NCBI GenBank assembly: GCA_023391635.1
Contig: JAEWAQ010000073.1
Span: forward strand, 1 to 64,000
Direction: 5' to 3'
Length of the DNA stretch: 64,000 nucleotides
Source of the DNA: Bacillota bacterium
GTDB taxonomy: Bacteria > Bacillota > Bacilli > Paenibacillales > Paenibacillaceae
Part shown: positions 49,867 through 59,478 of the stretch, piece after piece
Position numbering within the stretch: the stretch's first letter is position 1
Layout: each line of letters opens with the position of its first letter
Translations under genes and position numbers: made by a program
Notes under the pieces: model-generated
The model's input: the letters and a program-made list of their open reading frames with translations, nothing else
What the model was told of the DNA's origin: nothing
The model's database searches: none

Positions 49867-50538
49867 ATGAAAGTATATGATATTTCCGGGCCGATCGAGA
49901 GCGGCATGTGGACTTACGGGGCGCCCTTCCCCGCAGTCAAGATCGAACCGGTCGCAACGCTGGAGCGTGACGGCTTCAACTCTCATCTCTTTCACATGAG
50001 TTCGCTGTCGGGCACTTATGTTGAGAACGGCAACCACTTGCTGGCCGATACCGAATCGATCGATCGAGTGCCGGTTGAGCGCTTTATCCGTCGGGCGTGG
50101 GTGGCCCGCCTGACGGAGAAGCAGCCGCATGAGCCCATAACCGCGGAAGAACTCGAAGCTTCTGTCGGGAAATATGTGATGCCCGGAGATGCTCTGCTTG
50201 TTAGCGCAGGATGGGATCGCTATTGGAACAAGCCCGGATTCGACGAGCAGAGCCCGTTCTTCGCTCCTGAAGCCATGGCATGGATTGTCGGGAAACAAGT
50301 CGGCATTCTGGGCACCGATATTACGCACATCCAGGATTCCCGGAACGACGACGGGGCGTTGCTGCGCAGCTTCTACGATAGCGGCGATGGCATCGTTCTC
50401 GCGCCTCTCGTCCGTTTGCGCGAAGTGGCGGGCGTCGGCCCGTTCACTTTGATCGCATTGCCGCTGCTGATACCAGGGGTGAACAGCACGCCCTGCCGGG
50501 CTGTTCTGATGGACTCGGAAGGGGGGCAAGCCCGATGA
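49867..50538 (+). CDS. Cyclase/kynurenine-formamidase-fold protein with altered metal motif
   Basis: A 223-residue member of the cyclase family (Pfam-type Cyclase, as in KynB). The usual metal motif HxGTHxDAPxH is represented by SSLSGTYVENGNH: the first two metal His become Ser and Tyr and the Asp is replaced by Glu. The later GTDITHIQDS segment is preserved. Activity may be changed or lost. The ATG at 49867 has GCGGAGG seven bases upstream and lies 13 bases after the SDR stop. Confidence 0.7.
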   Translation: MKVYDISGPIESGMWTYGAPFPAVKIEPVATLERDGFNSHLFHMSSLSGTYVENGNHLLADTESIDRVPVERFIRRAWVARLTEKQPHEPITAEELEASVGKYVMPGDALLVSAGWDRYWNKPGFDEQSPFFAPEAMAWIVGKQVGILGTDITHIQDSRNDDGALLRSFYDSGDGIVLAPLVRLREVAGVGPFTLIALPLLIPGVNSTPCRAVLMDSEGGQAR

Positions 50539-52433
50539 GGAGCGAACTGAAATATATCCAAAGCCATAACGAACTCCGGAGCTTTGACCGTCTTGATCAA
50601 TGGCAAGCCAGGCGGGACGAGTTGAAGGAACGCATTCTCGTCAGCGCAGGCCTCTGGCCGTTGCCGCTAAAAGGCGAATTGAACGCCAAAATATTCGATA
50701 AAATCACGTACGATGATTTTACGGTAGAGAAGGTCGTGTTCGAGAGTTATCCGGGATTTTATGTGACCGGCAACCTCTATCGTCCGCTGGGCAAGGCGGG
50801 GCCGGTACCCGGCATCCTGAATCCGCACGGGCATTGGCATCGCGGCCGCCTCGAGATGATTCCGGACGGCACGGCTGAGCAGACCGTAGAGCTCCCGACG
50901 AGATGCGCCAATTTTGCGATGATGGGCATGGTCGCTTTCTCCTATGACATGGTCGGCTACCTGGACAGCAGGCAGATCGGGCACGCGTATGAAGGCGAGG
51001 AGAAACAAATCTGGGGCAGCAGCTTGCTCGGCCTTCAATTGTGGAACAGCATCCGATCGCTGGATTTCATGCTGTCGCTGCCCGAGATCGATCCGCAGAA
51101 CATCGGTTGCACCGGAGCTTCCGGCGGCGGCACGCAAACTTTTCTGTTGGGCGCCGTAGACGACCGCGTGAAAGCAAGCGTACCGGTCAATATGATTGCG
51201 GCCGACTTTCAGGGAGGCTGCCGATGCGAGAACGCCCCCAACTTGCGAATTGACGCCAATAATGTGGAATTCGCCGCGCTGTTCGCGCCGCGTCCGATGC
51301 TCGTGACGGGTTGCACGGGAGATTGGACGAAACAGGTGCCGAACCGGGAATATCCTGCCCTTCGCGCCATCTATGAGCTGTATGGCGCTGCGGATAACGT
51401 CGATTATTTCTATGACGATGCCGGACATAATTACAACGGAAATACGAGAGCAGCGGCTTACCGCTGGCTCGGCCGACATCTGCAAGGAAGGGACGAAGCG
51501 TGGCAAGAACGACAAGTCCGCTTCGGCGATCTGGAACGGTTTCGCATCTATGCGGAGAGCTTTCCCGCGGAAGGCATTTCATCGAAGGAAGAACTGTTTG
51601 TCTTGCAGAAGAGCGGAAAGATGGAAATGTTGCAACAACTCTGGGATAGCAATCGACCTGAAGACGATCGGCTGTTAGCGACGGCGATGAAACATGTGTT
51701 TTGCGTGCCAGAGCCTAGCGGCGCTTATCAAGTGCAATTGCTGGAAGACGATCGGACGGATCCGGCGGTGGACGATGGTCTGATTGCGAATCTGGACATT
51801 CGTCGGATGGTCGTTGAGGGCGAGGGCGTCGGCCTTACGCTGCTGTTGGCGAACCGCAGAGGGGTACGGCGGAACGGTAAAACGTGGTTCGTGGTTCATC
51901 CGGGCGGGTATCAGGGGCTGCTCAGAGACGCGCAATGGCGGGAAGAGCTCGAACAACGCCTGGATGAAGGCTGCGCCATCGCATCGGCTAACATTCACCT
52001 GACCGGAGGATTCGGGGTCGCAAGGGACTGCCTGTGCGTAGACAGCCTGACCACCTACAATCTAACGGATACGACGCTGAGGGTTCACGATATTGTGACG
52101 GTATTCAGGTACTTGCAGGCGGACAGAGGCGATGAGTTGAATGTCATGGGGATCGGAGACGCGGGCGTATGGACGCTCGCCGCGCTGCCGTACCTGTATG
52201 GAGTCCATACGGCTGTCATTGATGTGAACGGATTCCGCATGGATGACGAAGACGACGCGCGCTTCGCCACCCGTTTTTTTGTCCCGCACTTCCGCGCAGC
52301 GGGAGGATTCGCGGCTTCCGTCATGCAGTCCGCAGCGAATCGGTTGGCGCTCCGCAACGCAATCGAAGATGATTTCGTGCAACTGTTGGGAAAACTATGT
52401 TATCGCAGAGGAAAAGCGTTAATCGTGAACTAA
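50535..52433 (+). CDS. Large alpha/beta hydrolase (acetyl-xylan-esterase-like)
   Basis: A 632-residue cytoplasmic protein. Residues about 60-320 form an alpha/beta hydrolase with the nucleophile elbow GCTGASGGGTQTF, a LNPHGHWHRGR oxyanion-type segment and a likely catalytic His in YDDAGHNYNGN. Residues about 380-632 look like a second diverged hydrolase-like half (WFVVHPGGYQGLL, IGDAGVWTLAALPYLYG). It may deacetylate a sugar or cleave an ester. It overlaps the cyclase gene by four bases and ends the operon. Confidence 0.72.
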   Translation: MRSELKYIQSHNELRSFDRLDQWQARRDELKERILVSAGLWPLPLKGELNAKIFDKITYDDFTVEKVVFESYPGFYVTGNLYRPLGKAGPVPGILNPHGHWHRGRLEMIPDGTAEQTVELPTRCANFAMMGMVAFSYDMVGYLDSRQIGHAYEGEEKQIWGSSLLGLQLWNSIRSLDFMLSLPEIDPQNIGCTGASGGGTQTFLLGAVDDRVKASVPVNMIAADFQGGCRCENAPNLRIDANNVEFAALFAPRPMLVTGCTGDWTKQVPNREYPALRAIYELYGAADNVDYFYDDAGHNYNGNTRAAAYRWLGRHLQGRDEAWQERQVRFGDLERFRIYAESFPAEGISSKEELFVLQKSGKMEMLQQLWDSNRPEDDRLLATAMKHVFCVPEPSGAYQVQLLEDDRTDPAVDDGLIANLDIRRMVVEGEGVGLTLLLANRRGVRRNGKTWFVVHPGGYQGLLRDAQWREELEQRLDEGCAIASANIHLTGGFGVARDCLCVDSLTTYNLTDTTLRVHDIVTVFRYLQADRGDELNVMGIGDAGVWTLAALPYLYGVHTAVIDVNGFRMDDEDDARFATRFFVPHFRAAGGFAASVMQSAANRLALRNAIEDDFVQLLGKLCYRRGKALIVN

Positions 52434-52519
52434 CAGGAATTGCTTGCCCTTCGCCTCTTCGCGTATGTTACAATGAACGCACCAGTCTTTCCAATATCGC
52501 ATTCGGAGACGATGACCAG

Positions 52520-54001
52520 ATGAAAGCAATCGTAGTCGATGACGAGAGAAGAACAAGAGAGACGTTGGCTCAACATTTGCGCTGGCAATCGTTCGGCTTC
52601 GATACCGTCATGCAAGCGGAGGACGGTCTGGCCGCGCTAGAATTGGCTCAACGAACAGAGCCCGATTTGATCCTTACCGATATCATGATGCCTCGTATGA
52701 ACGGCATTCAATTGGCTTCGGAAATTCGGGACAGATACCCGCGGTGCAAGCTTATCTTCATAAGCGCTCACAGTGAAAAAAGTTTGCTTAAGTCTGCCAT
52801 ACAGCTCCAAGTGGTCGATTACGTGGAGAAGCCGCTTGATTTGGAGTCCATCGAGCAGGTCATTCGGAAAACGGCTTCCGCCTTGATGGAGGAGAAAAAA
52901 GCGAATCACCCCGAAGCGGAGAAGATGAAGATCGTCATGGATTTGTGCCATCGGCGCGAAGACGTGACATCCCTTGAGCCGCTGTTAAGCAAGCACGGTT
53001 TTCCGCGGCATGGACGGTATGCTACCGTAATCCTTCACTCGGAGGATGGGGACTTGAAGCCCATGCATCAAATCTTGCATACGCATACCAGACAACAGGG
53101 GCTTCATATGGTCAGCCATCTATTCGATTCGCCGGACAGGCAAGTGATTGCGCACATCGGCTGTGACCGCGAACAATCGGAAGCTAAATTGCACGCTTTA
53201 ATGGCTGAAATTCATCGTGAATTTCGGCATGCGTCATCCCCGTTATTTATCGCGATCGGGAAGACCGTGGATGCGGTCGGGTCGATCGCGGATTCGTTTC
53301 AATCGGCGAACCGGTTGCTTCTGCGCCGGTTTTTTTCGAACGATCAGTGTCTGGTCGATGGCGATAACCCATCCGGCTCGCCATTCGTCTTTGACAAACA
53401 GATTCCGGAGCAGTTGTTCAAGCTTATTCAGAATAAAGATAAAGAACAGGCGCACACGCTTGTCGAACAATTCGTTTCCAGCCTTGGCGGGTGCGCCTCA
53501 ACCGAGATCAGCAGCATACGCAATGCGTTCTATTCGATCATCGTTCGGCTTGAACCCGATGAAGAATCGCCCGATCAGTACGTTTGGGAACTCGTTGCCT
53601 CGATTCCGTCGGTAGCGCGCTTTCAACAATATTTGGAGCGGTTGATCGACCGAATCATCGAACAATCGAACAGAACGAGCGATACCGCCGCGGAAATTTC
53701 GGATTACATCACGACCCACTTGCACGATTATAATCTGGGCGTGAGTTCAATCGCGCAGCACCTGTTTCTGACGCCGTCCTATATTTGTTCCGTGTTTAAA
53801 AAGAGCACCTCCAAAAGCATCCACCAGTTTATTACGGCGGAGAGAATGACGGCAGCCAAACGTTATTTGCAAGACCCGGACATGCTGATGCAGGAAATCG
53901 CCTCTCGGGTCGGCTTCTACGATCCCAAATATTTTACGAAGGTATTCAAGAAGGAAGCAGGGATCACGCCTTCGGAATACAGAAAGAAAGTGGCGAGATG
54001 A
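52520..54001 (+). CDS. YesN-type response regulator (REC-AraC)
   Basis: A 493-residue regulator. The receiver domain (1-125) has phospho-acceptor Asp54 in LILTDIMMPRMNG. A variable middle region (about 130-385) follows, then an AraC double helix-turn-helix (about 390-490; VSSIAQHLFLTPSYICSVFKK and MQEIASRVGFYDPKYFTKVFKK). ATG at 52520 was chosen because it begins the receiver fold. It overlaps the kinase gene by four bases and probably controls the ABC operon on the other strand. Confidence 0.92.
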   Translation: MKAIVVDDERRTRETLAQHLRWQSFGFDTVMQAEDGLAALELAQRTEPDLILTDIMMPRMNGIQLASEIRDRYPRCKLIFISAHSEKSLLKSAIQLQVVDYVEKPLDLESIEQVIRKTASALMEEKKANHPEAEKMKIVMDLCHRREDVTSLEPLLSKHGFPRHGRYATVILHSEDGDLKPMHQILHTHTRQQGLHMVSHLFDSPDRQVIAHIGCDREQSEAKLHALMAEIHREFRHASSPLFIAIGKTVDAVGSIADSFQSANRLLLRRFFSNDQCLVDGDNPSGSPFVFDKQIPEQLFKLIQNKDKEQAHTLVEQFVSSLGGCASTEISSIRNAFYSIIVRLEPDEESPDQYVWELVASIPSVARFQQYLERLIDRIIEQSNRTSDTAAEISDYITTHLHDYNLGVSSIAQHLFLTPSYICSVFKKSTSKSIHQFITAERMTAAKRYLQDPDMLMQEIASRVGFYDPKYFTKVFKKEAGITPSEYRKKVAR

Positions 54002-55782
54002 ACCTGTTTCGTCATTTTCGGCGCCTGCTGGACAATACGAAGTTGAAGTACAAGCTGCTGCTCAGCTATGTGTTGTTTCTGGTGCTACCGCTCATCACTT
54101 ACACGTACCTGTCTTACACCCAGGCATCGGAAACGCTTCGTTATCAGACGATTGTCTCGGCCGAGCAAGTGTTTGGCCGAACCGTGGCGGAATTGAACAA
54201 CCAGACGCACAGCATGGTCAACGCCTTGAACTTGATCACCTTGAACCAATCGATCAATCGCATTCTGTCCAATACCGACAATCTGACCTGGTCATCCCAA
54301 TTATCCGGTTACCGTACGATCAAAGATTTTCTTGAAAACCTGGAAAAGACGCAGGAAGGCATCCGGGTGCAAATTTATTTCAGCGATCAACTGGAAAATA
54401 CGGCGGACGGGGTTCGCACGTTTACGTTTCGTCAGGTACAGGATGCGGAATGGTACAAGCGGTTGCGCGAATCGCAGGCCTCCGAATTCTGGTTCGTCAA
54501 TGAAGCGGAGGGCCATACGTACTTGTCCGTAGGTCGGATCATCTGGAATTTGTCCAACCTGGTTCAAAGCGTGGGGGTGGTCAAAGTCGACTATCCGATG
54601 AGCAGCATCCATACGCTGCTGACCGACGCCTTGGTGGACCGCAGCGGACAAATTTATATGATGGGAGACAATCGGGTGATTTTTGCCGAATCCGGTTCCG
54701 AGCTGCTCGGAGCCGGCCCGTTGTCCGACCTGCTGGCCGATCGCGCTGCCGATTCGGCAGAGCGGAATTGGGATACCGCAACGTACGGCGGGCGCAAACT
54801 GTTGATGCATCATCAGGCGATCGGGAGCACGGGATTGAAGCTGATCTCCCTGATTCCGATGAACAGCGTCCTCTACAACATTACGAACCTACGCAATCAG
54901 ATGCTGGTCATTCTGCTGGCGATCTCCATCGTCGGCTACCTGGTCGCGATGTACGTGGCCAGGCTCAGCACCAATCGCATCGTGAAGCTGATCCGAAATA
55001 TGAGGAAAGTCCAGGAAGGCGAATTCACGACTTACATGAAGCCAAGCGGACAGGACGAGATCGGCGAATTGGTGCAGAACTTCAATTATATGACGACGCG
55101 GATCAAACAGCTGGTGGATGAGCAATTCGAGTCCGGCAAGGCGCTGAAGAACGCGGAGCTGCGCACGCTGCAGTCCCAGATCAATCCGCATTTTCTGTAC
55201 AATTCGCTCGATGTCATTAATATTATGGCGATTGAGCGCCAAGCGCCTGATATCTCCGGGATGGTCAAGGCGCTGACGAAATTTTATAAGCTCGGATTGA
55301 ACAGAGGGAAGGATCTGGTGACGCTACGGGAGGAAACGGAGCATATTCGGGCATATGTCGAAATTCAAAATATTCGTTATGATGAAAGCATTCGTCTCGT
55401 TCTCGACGTCCCGGACGAGCTGATGGGCTGCGCCATTCTCAAACTGACCCTGCAGCCGCTGGTGGAGAATGCCATCCTGCATGGCATATTGGAAAAGAAG
55501 GAGAAGCAGGGAACGATTCGCATTTCCGCGGAGAAAAGGGGGGACGCGGTCCGCGTGACCGTGGCGGACGATGGCGTCGGCATTCGGGAGAAGCGTCTGC
55601 CTGCGCCTCAGTGGGCCGATGAGAGCGACGATGACCTGCACGGCTTCGGCATTCGGAACGTCCATGAGCGCATCCGGCTTTCGTTCGGCGATCCTTACGG
55701 CCTGCGCTTGCACAGCGAGCCTGGCAAGGGCACGCAAGCCGTCGTCACGATTCCCTGCAATGACGTGAACGCGCCCGCCTGA
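53998..55782 (+). CDS. YesM-type sensor histidine kinase
   Basis: A 594-residue membrane kinase. Membrane segment 1 is at about 20-38 and segment 2 at about 300-322, with an extracellular sensor between. HAMP region NRIVKLIRNMRKVQEGEF follows, then the phospho-acceptor His in LQSQINPHFLYNSLDVI and the ATP-binding VADDGVGIREKRL and GFGIRNVHERIRL. The last codons form the left arm of the terminator hairpin. It faces the ABC operon encoded on the minus strand. Confidence 0.93.
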   Translation: MNLFRHFRRLLDNTKLKYKLLLSYVLFLVLPLITYTYLSYTQASETLRYQTIVSAEQVFGRTVAELNNQTHSMVNALNLITLNQSINRILSNTDNLTWSSQLSGYRTIKDFLENLEKTQEGIRVQIYFSDQLENTADGVRTFTFRQVQDAEWYKRLRESQASEFWFVNEAEGHTYLSVGRIIWNLSNLVQSVGVVKVDYPMSSIHTLLTDALVDRSGQIYMMGDNRVIFAESGSELLGAGPLSDLLADRAADSAERNWDTATYGGRKLLMHHQAIGSTGLKLISLIPMNSVLYNITNLRNQMLVILLAISIVGYLVAMYVARLSTNRIVKLIRNMRKVQEGEFTTYMKPSGQDEIGELVQNFNYMTTRIKQLVDEQFESGKALKNAELRTLQSQINPHFLYNSLDVINIMAIERQAPDISGMVKALTKFYKLGLNRGKDLVTLREETEHIRAYVEIQNIRYDESIRLVLDVPDELMGCAILKLTLQPLVENAILHGILEKKEKQGTIRISAEKRGDAVRVTVADDGVGIREKRLPAPQWADESDDDLHGFGIRNVHERIRLSFGDPYGLRLHSEPGKGTQAVVTIPCNDVNAPA

Positions 55783-55800
55783 ATGACAGGCGGGCGCGTT
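55768..55800. terminator. Strong hairpin at the convergence of kinase and ABC operons
   Basis: AACGCGCCCGCCTG-AATGA-CAGGCGGGCGCGTT, a perfect 14-pair stem. It includes the last four codons and the stop of the kinase gene. No T-run follows on either strand, so it may act as an RNA 3' stabiliser or block. Confidence 0.65.
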
Positions 55801-55814
55801 GTGTCGGCTCGACT

Positions 55815-57353
55815 TTATTTTTCAACCGTGACGCCATAAGCGTCGATCTGCCTTTGAACCTCTGCCACGTATTCCTTCAGCCCGGCTTTTTCCAATTGCG
55901 TTCCCAGCGTTTCGATATCCTTGTCGACATCCTTGGAAAATCCGATTTGCAGCGGAACGAAATATTGCTGGCTGACCGAAGTGATGGCAGCTTCGATGGC
56001 TTGGAGATTGCCTTTGGACTTGTCAAGCGTAAAGCTGGCATAATTGGACGTCAGCGCTCTGTCTTGCTCCATCTTCATGATTTGCTCGTAATTCGGGAAG
56101 GCGCCGTCAGGGATCAGATAATACCGGTCATCTCTCCACCCCCACGGGCAGGCGCCGTCCGGCGGATATTTGGTGCTGTCCGGAAGCGAGACGAGCTTGC
56201 CTTCCGCGGACAGGTCCCAGTGCTTGCCCTTGATGCCGTACGTCGTCAAGTGGTTGTAATCCTGGTTGTTCCGCAATAGATCGAGCAGCATCAACGCTTT
56301 GTCCGCATGCTTCGATTTGGCGTTGATGGCCATCCCGTTGTTAATATAAGGATTGGGAACTTTCGGCTGATCGGACATCTGATAGAACTGCATGTCCCAT
56401 TCCGGATGCTCCGTGTTGAGCGCGGAATAAACGCCGCTTGCTTCCAGCAGGTTCGCGGTGAACGAAGCGCTCTTGCCGTTCTTGAAGGAGTCTTTGGCCG
56501 CCACGTTGTTCACCATCGCATTTTTCGACCAGTACCCTTTTTGCTGCCATTCATTCATTTTCTTGAAGAAATCGGTCATGCCGGGAACGTCCAGCATCGG
56601 GATGATTTTCGGGTTCGACTTGAGCTCGGAAGCGACCGTAATCACATTGTCGAAATCGGAATACGCGTTGTAGTATCCCGGAGCAAAAATGCCGTTGCCC
56701 TTGAACATGTTGACCTGGTCGTAACCGCCGGTATCCCAGGGGATCATATCCGGCTCGTTCTTCTTGACATAGTCCAGGTACGCCCCGAAATCATCCATCG
56801 ATTGGATGGCGGTTAGGCCCGCTTTCTTCATCAGATCGCCGCGGACGACATAGCCCAGAATCGTAATCTCTTTGGAGTTCATCGGCAGTCCGTACAGTTT
56901 CCCGTTTATCGTCGCCGAGTCAAACACTTCTTGCGGCGAGTTTTTGGCGGTTTCCGGCGCATATTGCTTCAATGCTTCTTGCGTAATTTCATAGAAAGCG
57001 CCGTTCGCGGCGTTCTTGAAATAGTCCGCCCAGTTGGCGGTGAAGATTAAATCATAGTCTTGCCCGGAAGCCAGAATCAGCGGGTACTTCTGCTCCCAAT
57101 CCGACCAGGACAGAAACTCGGGGGTTACTTTGACTTGAATGTCCTCGGCCAGCTTTTTGTTCAATTCGCCGTAAACGAGGTCGAGGTCCTCCGGCGGATC
57201 GCCCAGCAACACCATTTTGAGTTCGACGATTTTGTCCGGGTTCTTCGAATTGCTAGCTGCGGGTTTGTTGTCTTTGTTCGAGCTGCATGCCGCAAGCAGC
57301 GACAATACAACGACGAGTGCCAACAGACTTCTGATCAACTGCGATGTCTTCAT
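55815..57353 (-). CDS. Sugar ABC transporter substrate-binding lipoprotein
   Basis: A 512-residue lipoprotein with the lipobox LLAAC (Cys23) after a hydrophobic signal. The body is a family 1 solute-binding fold of the LplA/YtcQ type, containing DUF3502-like C-terminal text (ALTSNYASFTLDKSKGNLQA). It would capture an oligosaccharide for the two permeases encoded upstream. ATG at 57353 follows GGGAGG by nine bases. Third gene of its operon. Confidence 0.92.
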   Translation of the reverse strand: MKTSQLIRSLLALVVVLSLLAACSSNKDNKPAASNSKNPDKIVELKMVLLGDPPEDLDLVYGELNKKLAEDIQVKVTPEFLSWSDWEQKYPLILASGQDYDLIFTANWADYFKNAANGAFYEITQEALKQYAPETAKNSPQEVFDSATINGKLYGLPMNSKEITILGYVVRGDLMKKAGLTAIQSMDDFGAYLDYVKKNEPDMIPWDTGGYDQVNMFKGNGIFAPGYYNAYSDFDNVITVASELKSNPKIIPMLDVPGMTDFFKKMNEWQQKGYWSKNAMVNNVAAKDSFKNGKSASFTANLLEASGVYSALNTEHPEWDMQFYQMSDQPKVPNPYINNGMAINAKSKHADKALMLLDLLRNNQDYNHLTTYGIKGKHWDLSAEGKLVSLPDSTKYPPDGACPWGWRDDRYYLIPDGAFPNYEQIMKMEQDRALTSNYASFTLDKSKGNLQAIEAAITSVSQQYFVPLQIGFSKDVDKDIETLGTQLEKAGLKEYVAEVQRQIDAYGVTVEK

Positions 57354-57386
57354 GCTGTGAATCCTCCCTTTGTTGTTAAATTCGCC

Positions 57387-58268
57387 TTACCCTTTGACTG
57401 CACCCAATGTGACGCCACCTACGATATATTTTTGAACAAATGGGTACACGAACAGGATCGGTACGACAACGATGACCGTCATGGCCAGCTTCACCGTTTC
57501 TTTCGGCAAATCCGGCATGGCGACGCCTGATCTTGCGGCCACCCGCATCATGGCGTCGGCGGCATTCAGAAGCTTGTACAAATAATACTGAAGCGGGATG
57601 AGCTGTTGATTGGTGACGAACAGCATCGCGCTGAAAAAATCGTTCCAATAGCCGAGCGCGATGAACAATCCGATCGTAGCCAGCGCGGGCTTGGCCGCCG
57701 GCAGGACCAGGCGGACAAACACCGAAAATTCGTTCGCTCCGTCGATTTTGCCCGATTCGATAATTTCGTACGGAATGCCGGACATGAATGCTTTCATGAC
57801 GATGACGTAGAATACGTTCAGCAGCATCGGAAAGATCAGCGCGTGGTAATGATTTTTGAAATCCAAATATTCGACCATGATCAAGTACCACGGTACCAAG
57901 CCGCCGGAGAAGACGGATGTGAAATAGATCAGGAAGGAAAAGAAATTTCGGTATTTGAAATCCTTCCTCGAGAGCACGTAACCCGTCATCGCGGTAACGA
58001 ACAATCCGACCGACGTTCCGACCGCCACGGTGGAGACGGAGATGAAAAAAGCGTTGAACAGATCGGTCGGGTTGCGAAACAGCAATTTGTAGGCGTCCAG
58101 CGAGAACACTTCCGGGATCAACCCATACCCGTGCCGAATGACGGCTTGTTCGCTGGTAATAGAGCCGGATACAATAAACAGCAGCGGCAGGATGCACAGC
58201 AACGACAACAGGCCCAAGTAGACATATCCGACGGCGTTGAACCAGGACGGTTTATTTCTGCTCATCAT
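57387..58268 (-). CDS. Sugar ABC transporter permease (LplC/YtcP-like)
   Basis: A 293-residue membrane permease; the EAA loop is IPYEIIESGKIDGANEFSVF, and the C-terminus ends QKYIVGGVTLGAVKG. ATG at 58268 has AGGAGGT seven bases upstream; a GTG three codons earlier overlaps that site. It shares its layout with the permease at 36.3 kb, but the sequences are well diverged. Confidence 0.92.
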   Translation of the reverse strand: MMSRNKPSWFNAVGYVYLGLLSLLCILPLLFIVSGSITSEQAVIRHGYGLIPEVFSLDAYKLLFRNPTDLFNAFFISVSTVAVGTSVGLFVTAMTGYVLSRKDFKYRNFFSFLIYFTSVFSGGLVPWYLIMVEYLDFKNHYHALIFPMLLNVFYVIVMKAFMSGIPYEIIESGKIDGANEFSVFVRLVLPAAKPALATIGLFIALGYWNDFFSAMLFVTNQQLIPLQYYLYKLLNAADAMMRVAARSGVAMPDLPKETVKLAMTVIVVVPILFVYPFVQKYIVGGVTLGAVKG

Positions 58269-58280
58269 GTGCTTCACCTC

Positions 58281-59213
58281 CTAGAACAACGCGTAATCCG
58301 GGTTGAATTTCTTGATCGTCAGGTTCGTGACCATAATGATGGCGAAGCAGAGCACCGCCTGGTAAACCCCCGCTGCGGCCGTCATGCCGATATCCGACGA
58401 GTTGATAAGCGAGCGGAACACGAACGTATCGATGACATCGGTCTGGTTGAACAACAAGCCGTTGTTCCCGACCACGTTGTAGAACAAGTCGAAATTGCCG
58501 CGGAACAGCTGGCCCACCGAGAGCAGCAGCATAATCATGATCGTCGGCATGAGCAGGGGGAGCGTCACTTTGCGAATCCGCTGCATAATGCCGGCGCCGT
58601 CGATCTCGGCCGCTTCGTACAGATGCTTGTCGATGGCGAAGAGGGCCGCCAGGTAGATCAGCGAGTTGTAGCCGATCGATTTCCAGTTATTGAAGAAAAT
58701 AATGACGTAGCTCCAGGCGCTCGGATTGGAATAGAAGTCAACCGGCGCGGCGCCGATCTGCTTCAGCAAACTGTTGATGATCCCGTATTCGTAGTTAAAC
58801 AGGTTGTAAACAAAAGTTCCGACCACGACCCAGGAGATGAAGAACGGAAACAATAACGTCGCTTGCAAATATTTCTTAATAAATTTCCTGCCGATTTCCG
58901 CGATGAACAGCGCGGCGGCCAATTGCGCGGCCAATCCCGTCAACATGAACGCCAGATTATAAAGCACCGTATTGCGGGTAATGATCCAGGCCCTGCCGCT
59001 GCGGAAGAAAAAATCAAAGTTGTCGAATCCGACCCAGGGGCTCCGGTATAGACCTTGGTCAAAGCGGAATTGCTTGAAGGCGACGACGATGCCGCTCATC
59101 GGGACATATTCGAAAATGATAAAGTACAATAGGCCGGGCAGCAGCATCAGAAAGAGCAAGCGGTTTTTTTTGAGCTCATGAAGCACTCCGTGCTTGACAG
59201 CCGTTCGACTCAT
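58281..59213 (-). CDS. Sugar ABC transporter permease (LplB-like)
   Basis: A 310-residue membrane permease. The EAA loop reads YEAAEIDGAGIMQRIRKVTLP, and the N-terminal membrane part holds LLFLMLLPGLLYFIIFEYVP. First gene of the operon transcribed away from the alcohol dehydrogenase gene. ATG at 59213 has GGAGG 12 bases upstream; a TTG four codons earlier is too close to it. Confidence 0.92.
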   Translation of the reverse strand: MSRTAVKHGVLHELKKNRLLFLMLLPGLLYFIIFEYVPMSGIVVAFKQFRFDQGLYRSPWVGFDNFDFFFRSGRAWIITRNTVLYNLAFMLTGLAAQLAAALFIAEIGRKFIKKYLQATLLFPFFISWVVVGTFVYNLFNYEYGIINSLLKQIGAAPVDFYSNPSAWSYVIIFFNNWKSIGYNSLIYLAALFAIDKHLYEAAEIDGAGIMQRIRKVTLPLLMPTIMIMLLLSVGQLFRGNFDLFYNVVGNNGLLFNQTDVIDTFVFRSLINSSDIGMTAAAGVYQAVLCFAIIMVTNLTIKKFNPDYALF

Positions 59214-59365
59214 GGATAGCGGCAACCTCCTCTCTCGCTGTCATTTCGTAAGGGCTTACATTTCTAAGATAGAGCTATTCGCGGAGTACGACTAGCGTGA
59301 AAATCTATCGATAGGTGGAATATTTGTTACTAGGGGTCAATCTTGTTGCAGGAAGGGAGGAATTT

Positions 59366-59377
59366 ATGATAATTTAA
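59366..59377 (+). other. Three-codon leader reading frame with strong ribosome site
   Basis: AAGGGAGG is followed five bases later by ATG ATA ATT TAA. It lies 89 bases upstream of the dehydrogenase start, downstream of TTGTTG and overlapping TATGAT (16-base spacer). It may be a leader peptide, or a remnant of a lost gene start. Confidence 0.35.
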
Positions 59378-59424
59378 TAGAAAGTTCAATATACCAAATT
59401 TATAATTTAAATACCAAACTGAAA

Positions 59425-59478
59425 TCGGAGGGTCCATGGTGAAAGCAGGAATCGAAGGGTCCATGATGAAAGCATTGG
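59425..59478 (+). repeat. 27-bp tandem duplication of the ribosome-site/start region
   Basis: Two copies (59425-59451 and 59452-59478) share the core AGGGTCCATG and TGAAAGCA. Each copy contains its own ribosome site and start codon, and 27 bases keeps the frame, so both starts open the same gene. Confidence 0.8.
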
